A stretch of DNA of 64,000 bases from Cellulomonas sp. Its GTDB lineage: Bacteria > Actinomycetota > Actinomycetes > Actinomycetales > Cellulomonadaceae. The DNA is taken from contig NZ_JADGMY010000028.1 of the NCBI RefSeq assembly GCF_015234515.1, positions 412,713 through 476,712 on the forward strand, in the 5' to 3' direction. The notes below the pieces were generated by a model. The model was not told the DNA's origin and did not search any database. It saw only the letters and a list, made by a program, of their open reading frames with translations. Numbering within the stretch: position 1 is the first letter of the stretch; each line of letters starts with the position of its first letter. A program made the translations under genes and the position numbers. Shown in pieces: positions 53,759 through 61,568 of this stretch.

Positions 53759-54196
53759 TCAGCCGACCCCGAGCAGGCCCGTGCCGGAGGCCGGTGCCGG
53801 CGTGCCCGCGACCGGCGCGGCCGCGTCGCGGGCCGACTGCTCGGCCGCCTCGCGCCACGTGCGCGCGATCGGCTCGACGACGCGGGCGCACGCCCGCACC
53901 CGCTCGACGTCACCGGCGGCCGAGGCCGCGAGCAGCTCGCCGTGCAGCCACGTGTAGATCGACAGCAGCCCCGGCCCGCCCTCCCAGCCGTCGACGTCGA
54001 GGCTGGCGATGAGCTCGGCGACGATCTCCTGCGCGTGCGCGAGCTGCTGGGTGGCCCGCGGACGCTGCCCCGCGTCGAGCGCGTGGGCGGCGCGCTCGAC
54101 GTCGAGCAGCAGCCGGTCGCACAGCATCGTCAGCAGCCGTGCCGGGCTCGCGGTCTGCACCGAGGTCGCGACGTAGCTGCTGCGGGCGTCGTACAT
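53759..54196 (-). CDS. fliS: Flagellin export chaperone FliS
   Basis: This 145-residue four-helix protein begins MYDARSSYVATSVQTASPAR, LLTMLCDRLLLDVERA and contains AQEIVAELIASLDVDGWEGG and LLSIYTWLHGELL, the FliS pattern. It holds FliC unfolded for export. The Ala/Pro-rich last 20 residues are an add-on. It starts 12 bp after fliD. Confidence 0.94.
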   Translation of the reverse strand: MYDARSSYVATSVQTASPARLLTMLCDRLLLDVERAAHALDAGQRPRATQQLAHAQEIVAELIASLDVDGWEGGPGLLSIYTWLHGELLAASAAGDVERVRACARVVEPIARTWREAAEQSARDAAAPVAGTPAPASGTGLLGVG

Positions 54197-54208
54197 GGGG
54201 GCCTCCTG

Positions 54209-55606
54209 CTACTTCGTCGACTGCTGGTCCAGTGCCGCGATCTGGCTGGCGAGATAGCTCGACTGCGCGGACAGCCGCGACAGCGTCGTCTCGAGCGCCG
54301 CGTACTGCCGCTCGAGCGCGCTGCGGCGCATGGCGAGCCGGTCGTCCCAGCCGGACATGCGGTCGCCGAGGTCGCGCACCGTCGTCTGCTGGGCCTCGAC
54401 CGCGAGCGTCAGCGTGCCGTCACCGCTGCGGGAGGCCACGGTCGCCATCTCCGCGAGGCGCGAGGCCACGCCGCTGACGACCGCCTGCACCTTGTCGGGG
54501 TCCTTCGCCAGGGCGGCGGCGAACGCCTGCTCGTCGAACGTGAACGTGCCGTCGCGGTTGATGACGATCCCGACGTCGGAGGGCGACGTCCCGTCCACGG
54601 GCATCGACGCCTCGGTCATGACCTGCTGCTGGAGCAGGCGGATGCGCGTGTCACCGGCGAAGAGCCCGCCGCTGACGACGGTGCGACCGTCCTCGTCCGT
54701 GCTCTCCTTCGACTTCGTGCGCGAGGCGATCTCCGAGAGCACGACGTTGACGTTGGCGACGAGGTCCGATGCGAGCTTCTGCAACGCGGCGTCGTCCGGG
54801 GCGACCGTCACCGTGAGGGGCTCGGCCCCAGGGGCCGTCACCGCCGTCACCGTGAGGTCGACGCCCGTCATGACGCCGTCGAAGGTGTTCGAGGACGACG
54901 TGAGCACCTGCTCGGCGCCCGACCCGGGGAACAGCGTGATAGCCGCGTCCGAGGCTGCCCGGATCGTCCGGAGGTCGACGGCCACGTCGCCGTCGGCTCC
55001 CGCGTAGGTGAGCGTGAAGGCGTTCTGGGTGCCGGTCTCGGTGCCGGTGAGCTGCAGGCGGTACGTGCTCTCACCGGTGGGCCGGCCCTGGTCGTCGAGC
55101 ACGGGGAGCTTGACGGCGGTGGCGCGCACACCCGTCCCGGACGCGTTGAACGCGTCGACGAGGTCGGGCACGTCGGCGCTGCGCGCGGTGACGGTGACGG
55201 TCTCGCCACCCCTCGTCAGCGTGAAGGTCGCCCCGTCCCCGGCGTGGTCACCGGGCGCGGGGAGCGTGACGAGCGACGCCTGGGACTGCGCGACCGCGTC
55301 GACACGGAACGTCAGGGTGCCCGAGGTGGCGGTGCTGCCGACCGCGGTGGTGGCGCCCGGGGCGCTCACCCCGGCCTGGGTCACCGTGCCGGACACCGCC
55401 TGCCAGGACGCCGGCCTGGCGGCCGCGGTCGCGGCCTCCGCGAGCGAGGACACTCTCGTCGTGAGGGACTCCAGCGCGCTGGCGAGCGACTGCGCGGCCG
55501 CCTTCTTCGAGGCCAGCTGCCGCTGCGTGCCGGCCTCGAGGTAGATGAGGTTGTCGATGAGGTCGCCCGTCTTGATCCCGCTGACAAGCCCGTCGATCGT
55601 CGCCAT
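54209..55606 (-). CDS. fliD: Flagellar filament cap protein FliD
   Basis: This 465-residue protein has the N-terminal MATIDGLVSGIKTGDLIDNL-IYLEAG with a coiled segment (KKAAAQSLASALESLTTRVS), the D2-D3 middle (NTFDGVMTGVDLTVTAV), and C-terminal VGIVINRDGTFTFDEQAFAA and RLSAQSSYLASQIAAL. ATG 55606 has AGGAGG upstream. It is separated from fliC by two hairpins, so it may have its own promoter, which I could not identify. Confidence 0.95.
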   Translation of the reverse strand: MATIDGLVSGIKTGDLIDNLIYLEAGTQRQLASKKAAAQSLASALESLTTRVSSLAEAATAAARPASWQAVSGTVTQAGVSAPGATTAVGSTATSGTLTFRVDAVAQSQASLVTLPAPGDHAGDGATFTLTRGGETVTVTARSADVPDLVDAFNASGTGVRATAVKLPVLDDQGRPTGESTYRLQLTGTETGTQNAFTLTYAGADGDVAVDLRTIRAASDAAITLFPGSGAEQVLTSSSNTFDGVMTGVDLTVTAVTAPGAEPLTVTVAPDDAALQKLASDLVANVNVVLSEIASRTKSKESTDEDGRTVVSGGLFAGDTRIRLLQQQVMTEASMPVDGTSPSDVGIVINRDGTFTFDEQAFAAALAKDPDKVQAVVSGVASRLAEMATVASRSGDGTLTLAVEAQQTTVRDLGDRMSGWDDRLAMRRSALERQYAALETTLSRLSAQSSYLASQIAALDQQSTK

Positions 55607-55652
55607 CGAGGGTCCTCCTGGTGTCCGGTGCCGTGTGGCCGTGCGTGGAGCA

Positions 55653-55687
55653 CGACCGGCGGTGGGCGGGGCGCCCACCGCCGGTCG
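55653..55687 (-). terminator. Second hairpin downstream of fliC
   Basis: A perfect 15-bp stem (CGACCGGCGGTGGGC and complement) with a 5-nt loop, 40 bp beyond the fliC stop. Confidence 0.75.
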
Positions 55688-55698
55688 CTGATGCTGGT

Positions 55699-55720
55699 CC
55701 GGTCACCTCGCGGTGACCGG
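55699..55720 (-). terminator. First hairpin downstream of fliC
   Basis: A perfect 9-bp stem (CCGGTCACC / GGTGACCGG) with a TCGC loop, 5 bp after the fliC stop. With the next hairpin it forms a tandem terminator, fitting a highly transcribed flagellin gene. Confidence 0.75.
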
Positions 55721-55725
55721 GCAGG

Positions 55726-56898
55726 TCACTGCAGCAGCTGCAGGACGGACTGCGGCAGCGCCTTCGCCTGCGCGAGCATCGCGGTGCCCGCCTGCGAGAG
55801 GATCTGCGCCCGCGTGAACGCCACCATCTCCTCGGCCATGTCCGTGTCACGGATGCGGCTCTCCGACGCGGAGAGGTTCTCCACGGCGACGTTGAGGTTG
55901 TTGATGGTGTGGTCGAAGCGGTTCTGCACGGCACCGAGCTGCGAACGGACCTTCGAGACGGCCTCGATCGCGTTGTCGATCGCCGTGATGGCGCTCTGCG
56001 GGCCACCCGTGCCACCGACCGCGTCGGCACCGCCGGCGAGCGTGACGCCGGTGAGCCCCGTGACCGCGCCGTTGCCGGCCACACCGGCGGCGACGGCCTT
56101 GACGGTGACGTCGTAGTTCGCCGGGGTCGTGGCGTTGGCCGTGACGGTCACCGCGTAGTTGGCGCCGGCAGCGGTCTGCAGCGCGGTCTGGACGTCGGCG
56201 GCGGTCGGGGTGCCGGTGAGCGCCGTGCCGCCCTTCATGGTGTTGACGGCCGTCAGGGCGAGGTTCGTCTGGGTGGCGCTGGCCTGTGCGGCCGTCGTCC
56301 CCCCGGCGCTGTCCGCCGTCACGTCGATGCCCGTGAGGCCGAGGCCACCCGAGGACAGACCGCCCGTACCGGTGACACCGGTCGCGAGGCCGGCGAGGTC
56401 GGTGGTGGTGAGCCCGACCTTGATCTGGTTGTCGTCGCCCGTGTTGGCACCGACGTGGAAGACGCCCGAGTAGGTGCCGTCCAGGAGCTTCGCCCCGTTG
56501 AACTGCGTCGTCTTGGCGATGCGGTCGAGCTCGGTGCTCAGCTCGCCGATCTCGTCCTGGATGTTGGACTTCGCCGCGGCCGACAGACCACCGGTGTTGG
56601 CGGCCTGCACCGACAGGGTGCGCATACGCTGCAGGATCGAGTGCGTCTCGGTGAGCGCACCCTCCGCGGTCTGGACGACGGAGATGCCGTCCTGGGCGTT
56701 GCGGACGGCCTGCTTGGTGCCGCCGATCTGGGCGCGCAGGCCCTCGGAGATCGCCAGGCCGGCCGCGTCGTCGGCCGCGCGGTTGATCCGCAGACCGGAC
56801 GAGAGCTTCTCGAGCGAGGACGACAGGTCACCCTGCGTCGCCGAGAGGTTGCGGTACGAGTTCATCGCCGCGATGTTCGTGTTGATGGAGAGACCCAT
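55726..56898 (-). CDS. fliC: Flagellin FliC (Hag)
   Basis: The 390-residue filament subunit has the conserved N-terminal D0/D1 region (MGLSINTNIAAMNSYRNLSA, LSSGLRINRAADDAAGLAIS) and C-terminal region (VENLSASESRIRDTDMAEEM, ILSQAGTAMLAQAKALPQSV-LQLLQ). Residues about 170-290 form a surface-exposed, Thr/Gly/Ala-rich variable domain. A strong AAGGAGG precedes ATG 56898. Only one flagellin gene is present in the window. Confidence 0.98.
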   Translation of the reverse strand: MGLSINTNIAAMNSYRNLSATQGDLSSSLEKLSSGLRINRAADDAAGLAISEGLRAQIGGTKQAVRNAQDGISVVQTAEGALTETHSILQRMRTLSVQAANTGGLSAAAKSNIQDEIGELSTELDRIAKTTQFNGAKLLDGTYSGVFHVGANTGDDNQIKVGLTTTDLAGLATGVTGTGGLSSGGLGLTGIDVTADSAGGTTAAQASATQTNLALTAVNTMKGGTALTGTPTAADVQTALQTAAGANYAVTVTANATTPANYDVTVKAVAAGVAGNGAVTGLTGVTLAGGADAVGGTGGPQSAITAIDNAIEAVSKVRSQLGAVQNRFDHTINNLNVAVENLSASESRIRDTDMAEEMVAFTRAQILSQAGTAMLAQAKALPQSVLQLLQ

Positions 56899-56902
56899 GG
56901 TT

Positions 56903-56944
56903 CTCTTCCTCCTTGAGTCGGGTCAGGACAGCCCATCCGTGGGC
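56903..56944 (-). promoter_or_regulatory. Two candidate CsrA sites in the fliC leader
   Basis: In the message a small hairpin GCCCA-CGGA-TGGGC (56931-56944) presents GGA in its loop, the preferred CsrA target. A second AAGGA overlaps the Shine-Dalgarno at about 56903-56910. This two-site layout resembles the Bacillus subtilis hag leader. csrA and fliW are both in this window. Confidence 0.6.
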
Positions 56945-56953
56945 ACGACCTGC

Positions 56954-56980
56954 TCATCGGAGGCGCCGGCCCGCTCCTGA
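56954..56980 (-). promoter_or_regulatory. Candidate FliA promoter of fliC
   Basis: On the minus strand TCAG (56977-56980), 15 bases, then TCCGATGA (56954-56961). Expected leader about 49 nt. Confidence 0.65.
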
Positions 56981-57002
56981 GGAGTTCGGTCCGGCGGCGT
57001 TC

Positions 57003-57875
57003 TCAGGCGGTGTGGACGCCGGTCTCCGAGGAGACCGGCCCGTGCTGCGTCGGCACGGCCGCCGAGGGCGCGGTGACGGCGCCGGCGAGCGCCGCCCGCG
57101 CCGCGATCGCCGCGTAGTACGCCTGCCGCCGCCGCTCGGCCACGCCGTCGGGCCGCGTGGGGGCGGCGACGAGGTCGGGGTCGAACGCGGTGTTCAGGCC
57201 GTCACGCATGAGGTTGAGCGCCTCGGTACGGAGCTGGCTGATGCGCGACTGCGTCACGCCGAGCTCGGCGGCGAGGTCCGCGATCGTGCCGTCGTGCAGG
57301 TACAGCCCTTCGACGACGACGCGCAGCCGCTCGGGCAGCTCGGCGACGGCGGCCCGCAGCCAGTGCGCGCGCTCCTGGGTGAGCACCTCCTCCTCAGGGG
57401 TGCGCGACGGGTCGCGCAGCGAGTCCGCGACAGAGCTCTCCGGCACGTCGAGGGAGAGCACACGCCGCTCGGCGTCGAGCCGGGCCGCGTCGACGGCCTG
57501 CGTGTCGACGCCCATGGCCTCGGCGAGCTCGGCCCTCGTCGGGGTCCGGCCGAGGGCCGCACGCAGCCGCTCCGCGGCGCACTCGAGCTCGCGTCCGCGC
57601 CGGCGGGCACCGCGGGTCGCCCAGTCCATCGAGCGCAGCTCGTCGAGGATCGCGCCCTTGATCCGCAGCGTCGCGTACCGCGCGAAGGGCACGTTCGTCG
57701 ACGGGTCGTAGGCGCGGGCGGCGAGCACGAGAGCGAGCGCACCGGCGGACGCGAGCTCGTCGCGGGTGACGGTCGGGGGCACTCGGTGCAGCGCCTCGGT
57801 AACGTTGTAACCGACGAGGGGCAGGTGCTCGAGGACGAGGGCCTCAATGTCGGCCTCGGGAGGGGAAACGCTCAC
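57003..57875 (-). CDS. fliA: Flagellar sigma factor FliA (sigma-28/WhiG type)
   Basis: The 290-residue sigma factor has region 2 (LVLEHLPLVGYNVTEALHRV, then AYDPSTNVPFARYATLRIKG and AILDELRSMDWATRGARRRG), region 3 (GRTPTRAELAEAMGVD) and region 4 (LPERLRVVVEGLYLHDGTIA, ELGVTQSRISQLRTEAL). The RSMDW motif is typical of FliA/WhiG. About 45 Ala-rich residues follow region 4. GTG 57875 has no visible ribosome site and may be leaderless. It is the likely reader of the seven TCA(G/C)-N15-CCGAT sites. Confidence 0.93.
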   Translation of the reverse strand: MSVSPPEADIEALVLEHLPLVGYNVTEALHRVPPTVTRDELASAGALALVLAARAYDPSTNVPFARYATLRIKGAILDELRSMDWATRGARRRGRELECAAERLRAALGRTPTRAELAEAMGVDTQAVDAARLDAERRVLSLDVPESSVADSLRDPSRTPEEEVLTQERAHWLRAAVAELPERLRVVVEGLYLHDGTIADLAAELGVTQSRISQLRTEALNLMRDGLNTAFDPDLVAAPTRPDGVAERRRQAYYAAIAARAALAGAVTAPSAAVPTQHGPVSSETGVHTA

Positions 57876-58052
57876 ATCAATGCAGGTCGGCGGGTCACGG
57901 CCTCATTCTTGACCCCCAACGGGTAAGTGCATTGACCCGCGTCAGACGGACATTCCCCGCACGCACGTGCCGAACCGGTGCGAACCGGTTCAGCAGGCCG
58001 TCTCCGGGATGACCAGATTCGTGCAGAATGCAAGGAAGTCGCGGCACGCCGG

Positions 58053-58068
58053 TGTGATCAACGTCACT
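58053..58068. promoter_or_regulatory. CRP/GlxR-like site 1
   Basis: TGTGATCAACGTCACT matches the cAMP-receptor consensus TGTGA-N6-TCACA at nine of ten fixed positions. Confidence 0.55.
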
Positions 58069-58069
58069 T

Positions 58070-58091
58070 GACCTGGACATATGCCCAGGTC
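58070..58091. promoter_or_regulatory. 22-bp palindromic candidate operator
   Basis: GACCTGGaCATATGcCCAGGTC is self-complementary at 20 of 22 positions (the lower-case pair differs). It directly follows CRP-like site 1. A dimeric regulator is likely; its identity is unknown. Confidence 0.6.
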
Positions 58092-58114
58092 GGCACGTCG
58101 CCGCAGGCGTGACG

Positions 58115-58130
58115 TGTGGGTGCTATCACC
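58115..58130 (+). promoter_or_regulatory. CRP/GlxR-like site 2
   Basis: TGTGGGTGCTATCACC matches TGTGA-N6-TCACA at eight of ten fixed positions. Its centre is about 61-62 bp before the estimated flgN transcription start, the classic position for CRP activation. Confidence 0.45.
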
Positions 58131-58150
58131 TAGGACCGGAGACCTGTGGG

Positions 58151-58177
58151 TCAGAAGCCGGCGCGGCCGGCCGATAG
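58151..58177 (+). promoter_or_regulatory. Candidate FliA promoter of flgN-flgK-flgL-fliW
   Basis: TCAG (58151-58154), 15 bases, then GCCGATAG (58170-58177): the best match in the window to the GCCGATAA -10 consensus. Leader about 39 nt. Confidence 0.7.
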
Positions 58178-58222
58178 GCAGTGGAGGCACCACGAAGGGT
58201 GCCTCCGGGAGGAGCGTGAGCA

Positions 58223-58720
58223 GTGAGCACGAGAGCAGTCCTCGAGCGGCTGTCCGAGGTGCTGTGGCGCGAGCGCCACCTCCTCGAGCTGCTGCTGTTC
58301 AAGCTGGAGGAGGAGCAGCTCGTCCTCACCTCCGGGCGCACCCGCTGGCTCGGCCACGCCACTCGCGAGGTCGAGGCGGTGCTCGACGAGATCCGCACGG
58401 CCGAGCTCGGGCGCGCCGTCGAGGCGGACGCCGCCGCGCAGGCCCTCGGGCTCGAGCCCGGCGCGAGCCTCGCCGAGCTCGCCGCGCACGCGCCCGCCCC
58501 GTGGGACGAGCTGCTGCGCACCCACCGCGACGCGTTCGCGTCCCTCACCGCCGAGATCTCCGCGCTCGCCGACGGCAACCGCGAGCTGCTCGCGGTCTCG
58601 CACCGTGCCGCGCAGGAGACACTCATGTCCCTCCGGGACACCGTCCAGACGTACGACGGCTCCGGTCAGCGGAGCAACGTCGCCGTCCCGGACGCCCAGC
58701 TCGTCGACCGGTCCATCTAG
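58223..58720 (+). CDS. flgN: FlgN-family export chaperone
   Basis: The 165-residue helical protein (LSEVLWRERHLLELLLFKLE, EEQLVLTSGRTRWLGHATRE, VEAVLDEIRTAELGRAVEAD) matches the FlgN fold pattern and sits directly before flgK and flgL, its export clients. GTG 58223 follows GGAGGAG. First gene of the plus-strand late-flagellar unit. Confidence 0.88.
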   Translation: MSTRAVLERLSEVLWRERHLLELLLFKLEEEQLVLTSGRTRWLGHATREVEAVLDEIRTAELGRAVEADAAAQALGLEPGASLAELAAHAPAPWDELLRTHRDAFASLTAEISALADGNRELLAVSHRAAQETLMSLRDTVQTYDGSGQRSNVAVPDAQLVDRSI

Positions 58721-58734
58721 GGAGCACCAACCAC

Positions 58735-60147
58735 GTGAGCACCTTCTCCGGCCTCGGCACGGCCCTGAGCTCGCTCGTCGCGCAGCGTCAGGCGCTCGAC
58801 GTGTCCGCCCAGAACGTCGCCAACGCGAACACCGTCGGTTACACGCGCCAGCGCGCCTCGCTCGTCGCGGTGCCCGGCCAGACGCTCCCGGCGATGTTCG
58901 CCACGGGCGACGGCATCGGCAACGGCGTGCGCGCCGCGACCGTCGACCGCCTCGGTGACGTCTTCCTCGACGCCAAGGTCCGCGCCGCGAGCTCGAACGC
59001 CTCGTTCCTCACCGCCCGCGCCGACGCGCTGGCCACGCTCGAGAAGAGCCTCGGCGAGCCCTCAGAGACGGGCCTCGCCGCCCAGCTCGCGGACTTCTGG
59101 GGCGGCTGGGCGGACGTCGCCAACGGCTCCGACCGCGACGCGGCCCGGGCCGTCCTGCTCGAGCGCGGCGTGGCCGTCGCCACGGCGGTGCAGACCCGCT
59201 ACAGCGACGTGCAGACGCAGTGGCAGCAGGCACGTGGCACCGCCGTCGCGCTCGTCGACCGCGTCAACGCAGCCGCCGCGTCGATCGCCGACCTCAACGA
59301 GAAGATCCTGGCCATCGAGAACTCGGGCGGCACCGCCCACGAGCTGTCCGACCAGCGCGACCTGCTCGTCACCGAGCTCTCGGGCCTCGTCGGGGCGTCG
59401 ATGCGGACCCGGGACAACGGGCAGGTCGACGTGCTCGTCGGCGGCAACGCGCTCGTCTCCGGCACGCACGTGAGCACGCTCGAGCTCGGCGGGCCCGCCG
59501 CGTTCTCGCAGGCCATGGCCGGGCAGTCCGTGACCGTCGTGTGGGCCGACGGCGCGGGGCACCGCGCCGAGCTCGGCGGCGGCCGCATCGCCGGCCTCGT
59601 CTCCGTCCTCGCGCCCGCGGGCGACGGCGGCCTGCTCACCGGCGCGGGCGCGCGGCTCGACGGTCTCGCCCGCTCGCTCGCGGACGCGGTCAACGACGTC
59701 CACGCCCAGGGCGTCACCCGCGACGGCACCCCCGGTGGGCCCTTCTTCACGCAGGACCCGGCGGGAGCGCTCGACCTGCGGGTCGTCCTCACCGACCCCG
59801 CCTCGGTCGCCGCAGCCGCCCCGGGCACGGGCGCGCTCGACGGGTCGGTCGCGGCGCGGGTCGCCGCGATCGGGTCGACGTCGGAGGGCCCGGACGCGAC
59901 GTGGCGCTCGATCGTCACCGACCTCGGCGTCCAGGCCGCTGCGGCGACCTCGCGGGCCACGGTCTCGCAGAAGGCGCTGCAGTCCGTGTCGCTGCAGCAG
60001 CTCGCGAACGCGGGCGTCGACCTCGACGAGGAGTCGGTGAGCATGCTCGCGCACCAGCGTGCGTACGAGGGTGCCGCACGAGTCCTCACCGTGATCGACG
60101 AGATGCTCGACACGCTCATCAACCGCACCGGCATCGTCGGGAGGTGA
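58735..60147 (+). CDS. flgK: Flagellar hook-filament junction protein FlgK
   Basis: This 470-residue protein has the axial N-terminus FSGLGTALSSLVAQRQALDV, SAQNVANANTVGYTRQRASL, a coiled D1 region (ELSDQRDLLVTELSGLVGAS) and the C-terminus VDLDEESVSMLAHQRAYEGA-ARVLTVIDEMLDTLIN. GTG 58735 restores the family start; the ORF-track extension upstream is the flgN shadow. Confidence 0.95.
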   Translation: MSTFSGLGTALSSLVAQRQALDVSAQNVANANTVGYTRQRASLVAVPGQTLPAMFATGDGIGNGVRAATVDRLGDVFLDAKVRAASSNASFLTARADALATLEKSLGEPSETGLAAQLADFWGGWADVANGSDRDAARAVLLERGVAVATAVQTRYSDVQTQWQQARGTAVALVDRVNAAAASIADLNEKILAIENSGGTAHELSDQRDLLVTELSGLVGASMRTRDNGQVDVLVGGNALVSGTHVSTLELGGPAAFSQAMAGQSVTVVWADGAGHRAELGGGRIAGLVSVLAPAGDGGLLTGAGARLDGLARSLADAVNDVHAQGVTRDGTPGGPFFTQDPAGALDLRVVLTDPASVAAAAPGTGALDGSVAARVAAIGSTSEGPDATWRSIVTDLGVQAAAATSRATVSQKALQSVSLQQLANAGVDLDEESVSMLAHQRAYEGAARVLTVIDEMLDTLINRTGIVGR

Positions 60148-60152
60148 CCGGA

Positions 60153-61055
60153 ATGGTCGCTCGCATCACTCATGGCACGATCCAGCGCTCCACGCTGGCC
60201 AACCTCCAGACCAACCTCACGGCCGTCGCGCGCCTCCAGGCCCAGATGTCCAGCGGCACGAAGATCTCGGTGCCCTCGGACGACCCGGCCGGCGCGCACG
60301 ACGTGCTCCGGCTGCGTGCCGACCAGCGCACCGCGGTGCAGCACAAGCGCAACACCGACGACGGCGACGCGTGGCTCACCACCATCGACACAGCCCTCCA
60401 GGCCTCGCTCGCCATCGTGCGCCGGTCGCGCGACCTCGCGGTCCGCGCCGGTGCGCAGGGCTCGCTCGGCCCGGACTCCCGCGAGGCGCTGGCCGCCGAG
60501 GTGGAGGCCCGTCGCGACGAGCTGCTCCAGCAGGCCAACTCGACGTACTCGGGCCGGCACGTCTTCGCCGGGACGAGCGCAGACGCCGCGTTCGCCGTCG
60601 ACACCTCGACGCCGACGCGCACCTACGTGTGGTCCGGCACCCCCGCCGCCACGGTGACCCGCGAGGTCGGGCCGGGCACGAACGTCCGGGTCGACGCCGA
60701 CGGCTCGGCGGTCTTCGGTGTCGGGGGCGCGTCGGTCTTCGCGGCGCTCGACCGGCTCGCCGCCGACATCCGCGCCGGCGCCGACATCTCCCCGTCCATC
60801 GACGCGATCGACGCCCACATGTCGAGCATGCTCCGGGAGGTGGCCGCCGTCGGTGCCCGCCACAACCAGGTGCTCGGCGCCAAGGACGTCCTCGCCGAGC
60901 GCGACATCACGCTGCGGACGCAGGTCTCGGCCCTCATCGACGTCGACCTCGCCGCGATCATCGTCGAGATCCAGTCCCAGGAGCTCGCCTACCGCGGCGC
61001 CCTCGGGGCGGCGTCGAAGGTGCTCGCGCCCTCGCTCATGGACTTCCTGCGATGA
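60153..61055 (+). CDS. flgL: Flagellar hook-filament junction protein FlgL
   Basis: This 300-residue flagellin-like protein has MVARITHGTIQRSTLANLQT, AQMSSGTKISVPSDDPAGAH, NSTYSGRHVFAGTSADAAFA and the C-terminal IIVEIQSQELAYRGALGAAS-KVLAPSLMDFLR. ATG 60153 has GGGAGGTG upstream; GTG 60144, overlapping the flgK stop, is an alternative adding three residues. Confidence 0.95.
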   Translation: MVARITHGTIQRSTLANLQTNLTAVARLQAQMSSGTKISVPSDDPAGAHDVLRLRADQRTAVQHKRNTDDGDAWLTTIDTALQASLAIVRRSRDLAVRAGAQGSLGPDSREALAAEVEARRDELLQQANSTYSGRHVFAGTSADAAFAVDTSTPTRTYVWSGTPAATVTREVGPGTNVRVDADGSAVFGVGGASVFAALDRLAADIRAGADISPSIDAIDAHMSSMLREVAAVGARHNQVLGAKDVLAERDITLRTQVSALIDVDLAAIIVEIQSQELAYRGALGAASKVLAPSLMDFLR

Positions 61056-61483
61056 GCACCGCGGGCGTGACCGTCGCCACGCCGGACGGGCCGCGCGCGC
61101 TGCCGGCCGTGCTGCGCACCGCCCGGCCGCTGCCCGGCCTGCCGGAGCACGAGGAGTTCACGCTCGCACCGCTCGACGGCTCGGGGGCGGTCCTCACCCT
61201 CACCTCGACGCCGGGTCGAGCGCGGCCGGTCCGGTTGTTCGTCGTCGCGCCGCACACGTTCTTCCCGTCCTACGCGCCCGAGGTGCCCGCCGACACCCGC
61301 GCGACGCTCGGCCTGGCCGAGGGCGAGAGCCCCGTGCTGCTCGCCGTCGTCCACCCCGCCGGCGTCGACCGCGAGGTGCCGTCGGCGAACCTGCTGGCGC
61401 CGCTCGTCGTCCACCCTGCCGACGGCCGGGTGGTCCAGGCCGTGCTCGACGGGGACCTGCCGTTGCGCGCACCGCTCGGCTGA
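61052..61483 (+). CDS. fliW: Flagellar assembly factor FliW
   Basis: This 143-residue protein shows the FliW pattern: LPGLPEHEEFTLAPLDGSGA, RLFVVAPHTFFPSYAPEVPA, VLLAVVHPAGVDREVPSANL and LLAPLVVHPADGRVVQAVL. FliW binds CsrA and, competitively, flagellin, thus coupling flagellin synthesis to secretion. It overlaps the flgL stop (ATGA). Confidence 0.93.
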   Translation: MSTAGVTVATPDGPRALPAVLRTARPLPGLPEHEEFTLAPLDGSGAVLTLTSTPGRARPVRLFVVAPHTFFPSYAPEVPADTRATLGLAEGESPVLLAVVHPAGVDREVPSANLLAPLVVHPADGRVVQAVLDGDLPLRAPLG

Positions 61484-61505
61484 GGGCGCCGCAGGGTGCA
61501 GCGGC

Positions 61506-61532
61506 TCAGGTCGGCACCGGGCCGGCCGATGG
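61506..61532 (+). promoter_or_regulatory. Candidate FliA promoter of the EAL-HDOD gene
   Basis: TCAG (61506-61509), 15 bases, then GCCGATGG (61525-61532) in the 85-bp gap after fliW. Leader about 30 nt. Confidence 0.65.
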
Positions 61533-61568
61533 TGTGGGGGTGAGACCAGCCCCGTCGCAGGAGGTCGC

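Larger units (their letters stand above)
57876..58222. promoter_or_regulatory. fliA/flgN divergent intergenic control region (347 bp)
   Basis: This gene-free stretch is less GC-rich than its surroundings. It holds tandem CGAACCGGT units (57971-57991, the second extended to the palindrome GAACCGGTTC), two CRP/GlxR-like sites, a 22-bp palindrome and the flgN promoter; the latter four are listed separately. No open frame with coding character crosses it. Confidence 0.7.

Noticed and set aside
58126-58641. Minus-strand ORFs opposite flgN
   Set aside because: Ser/Arg-rich antisense frames; flgN has the ribosome site, promoter and family pattern.
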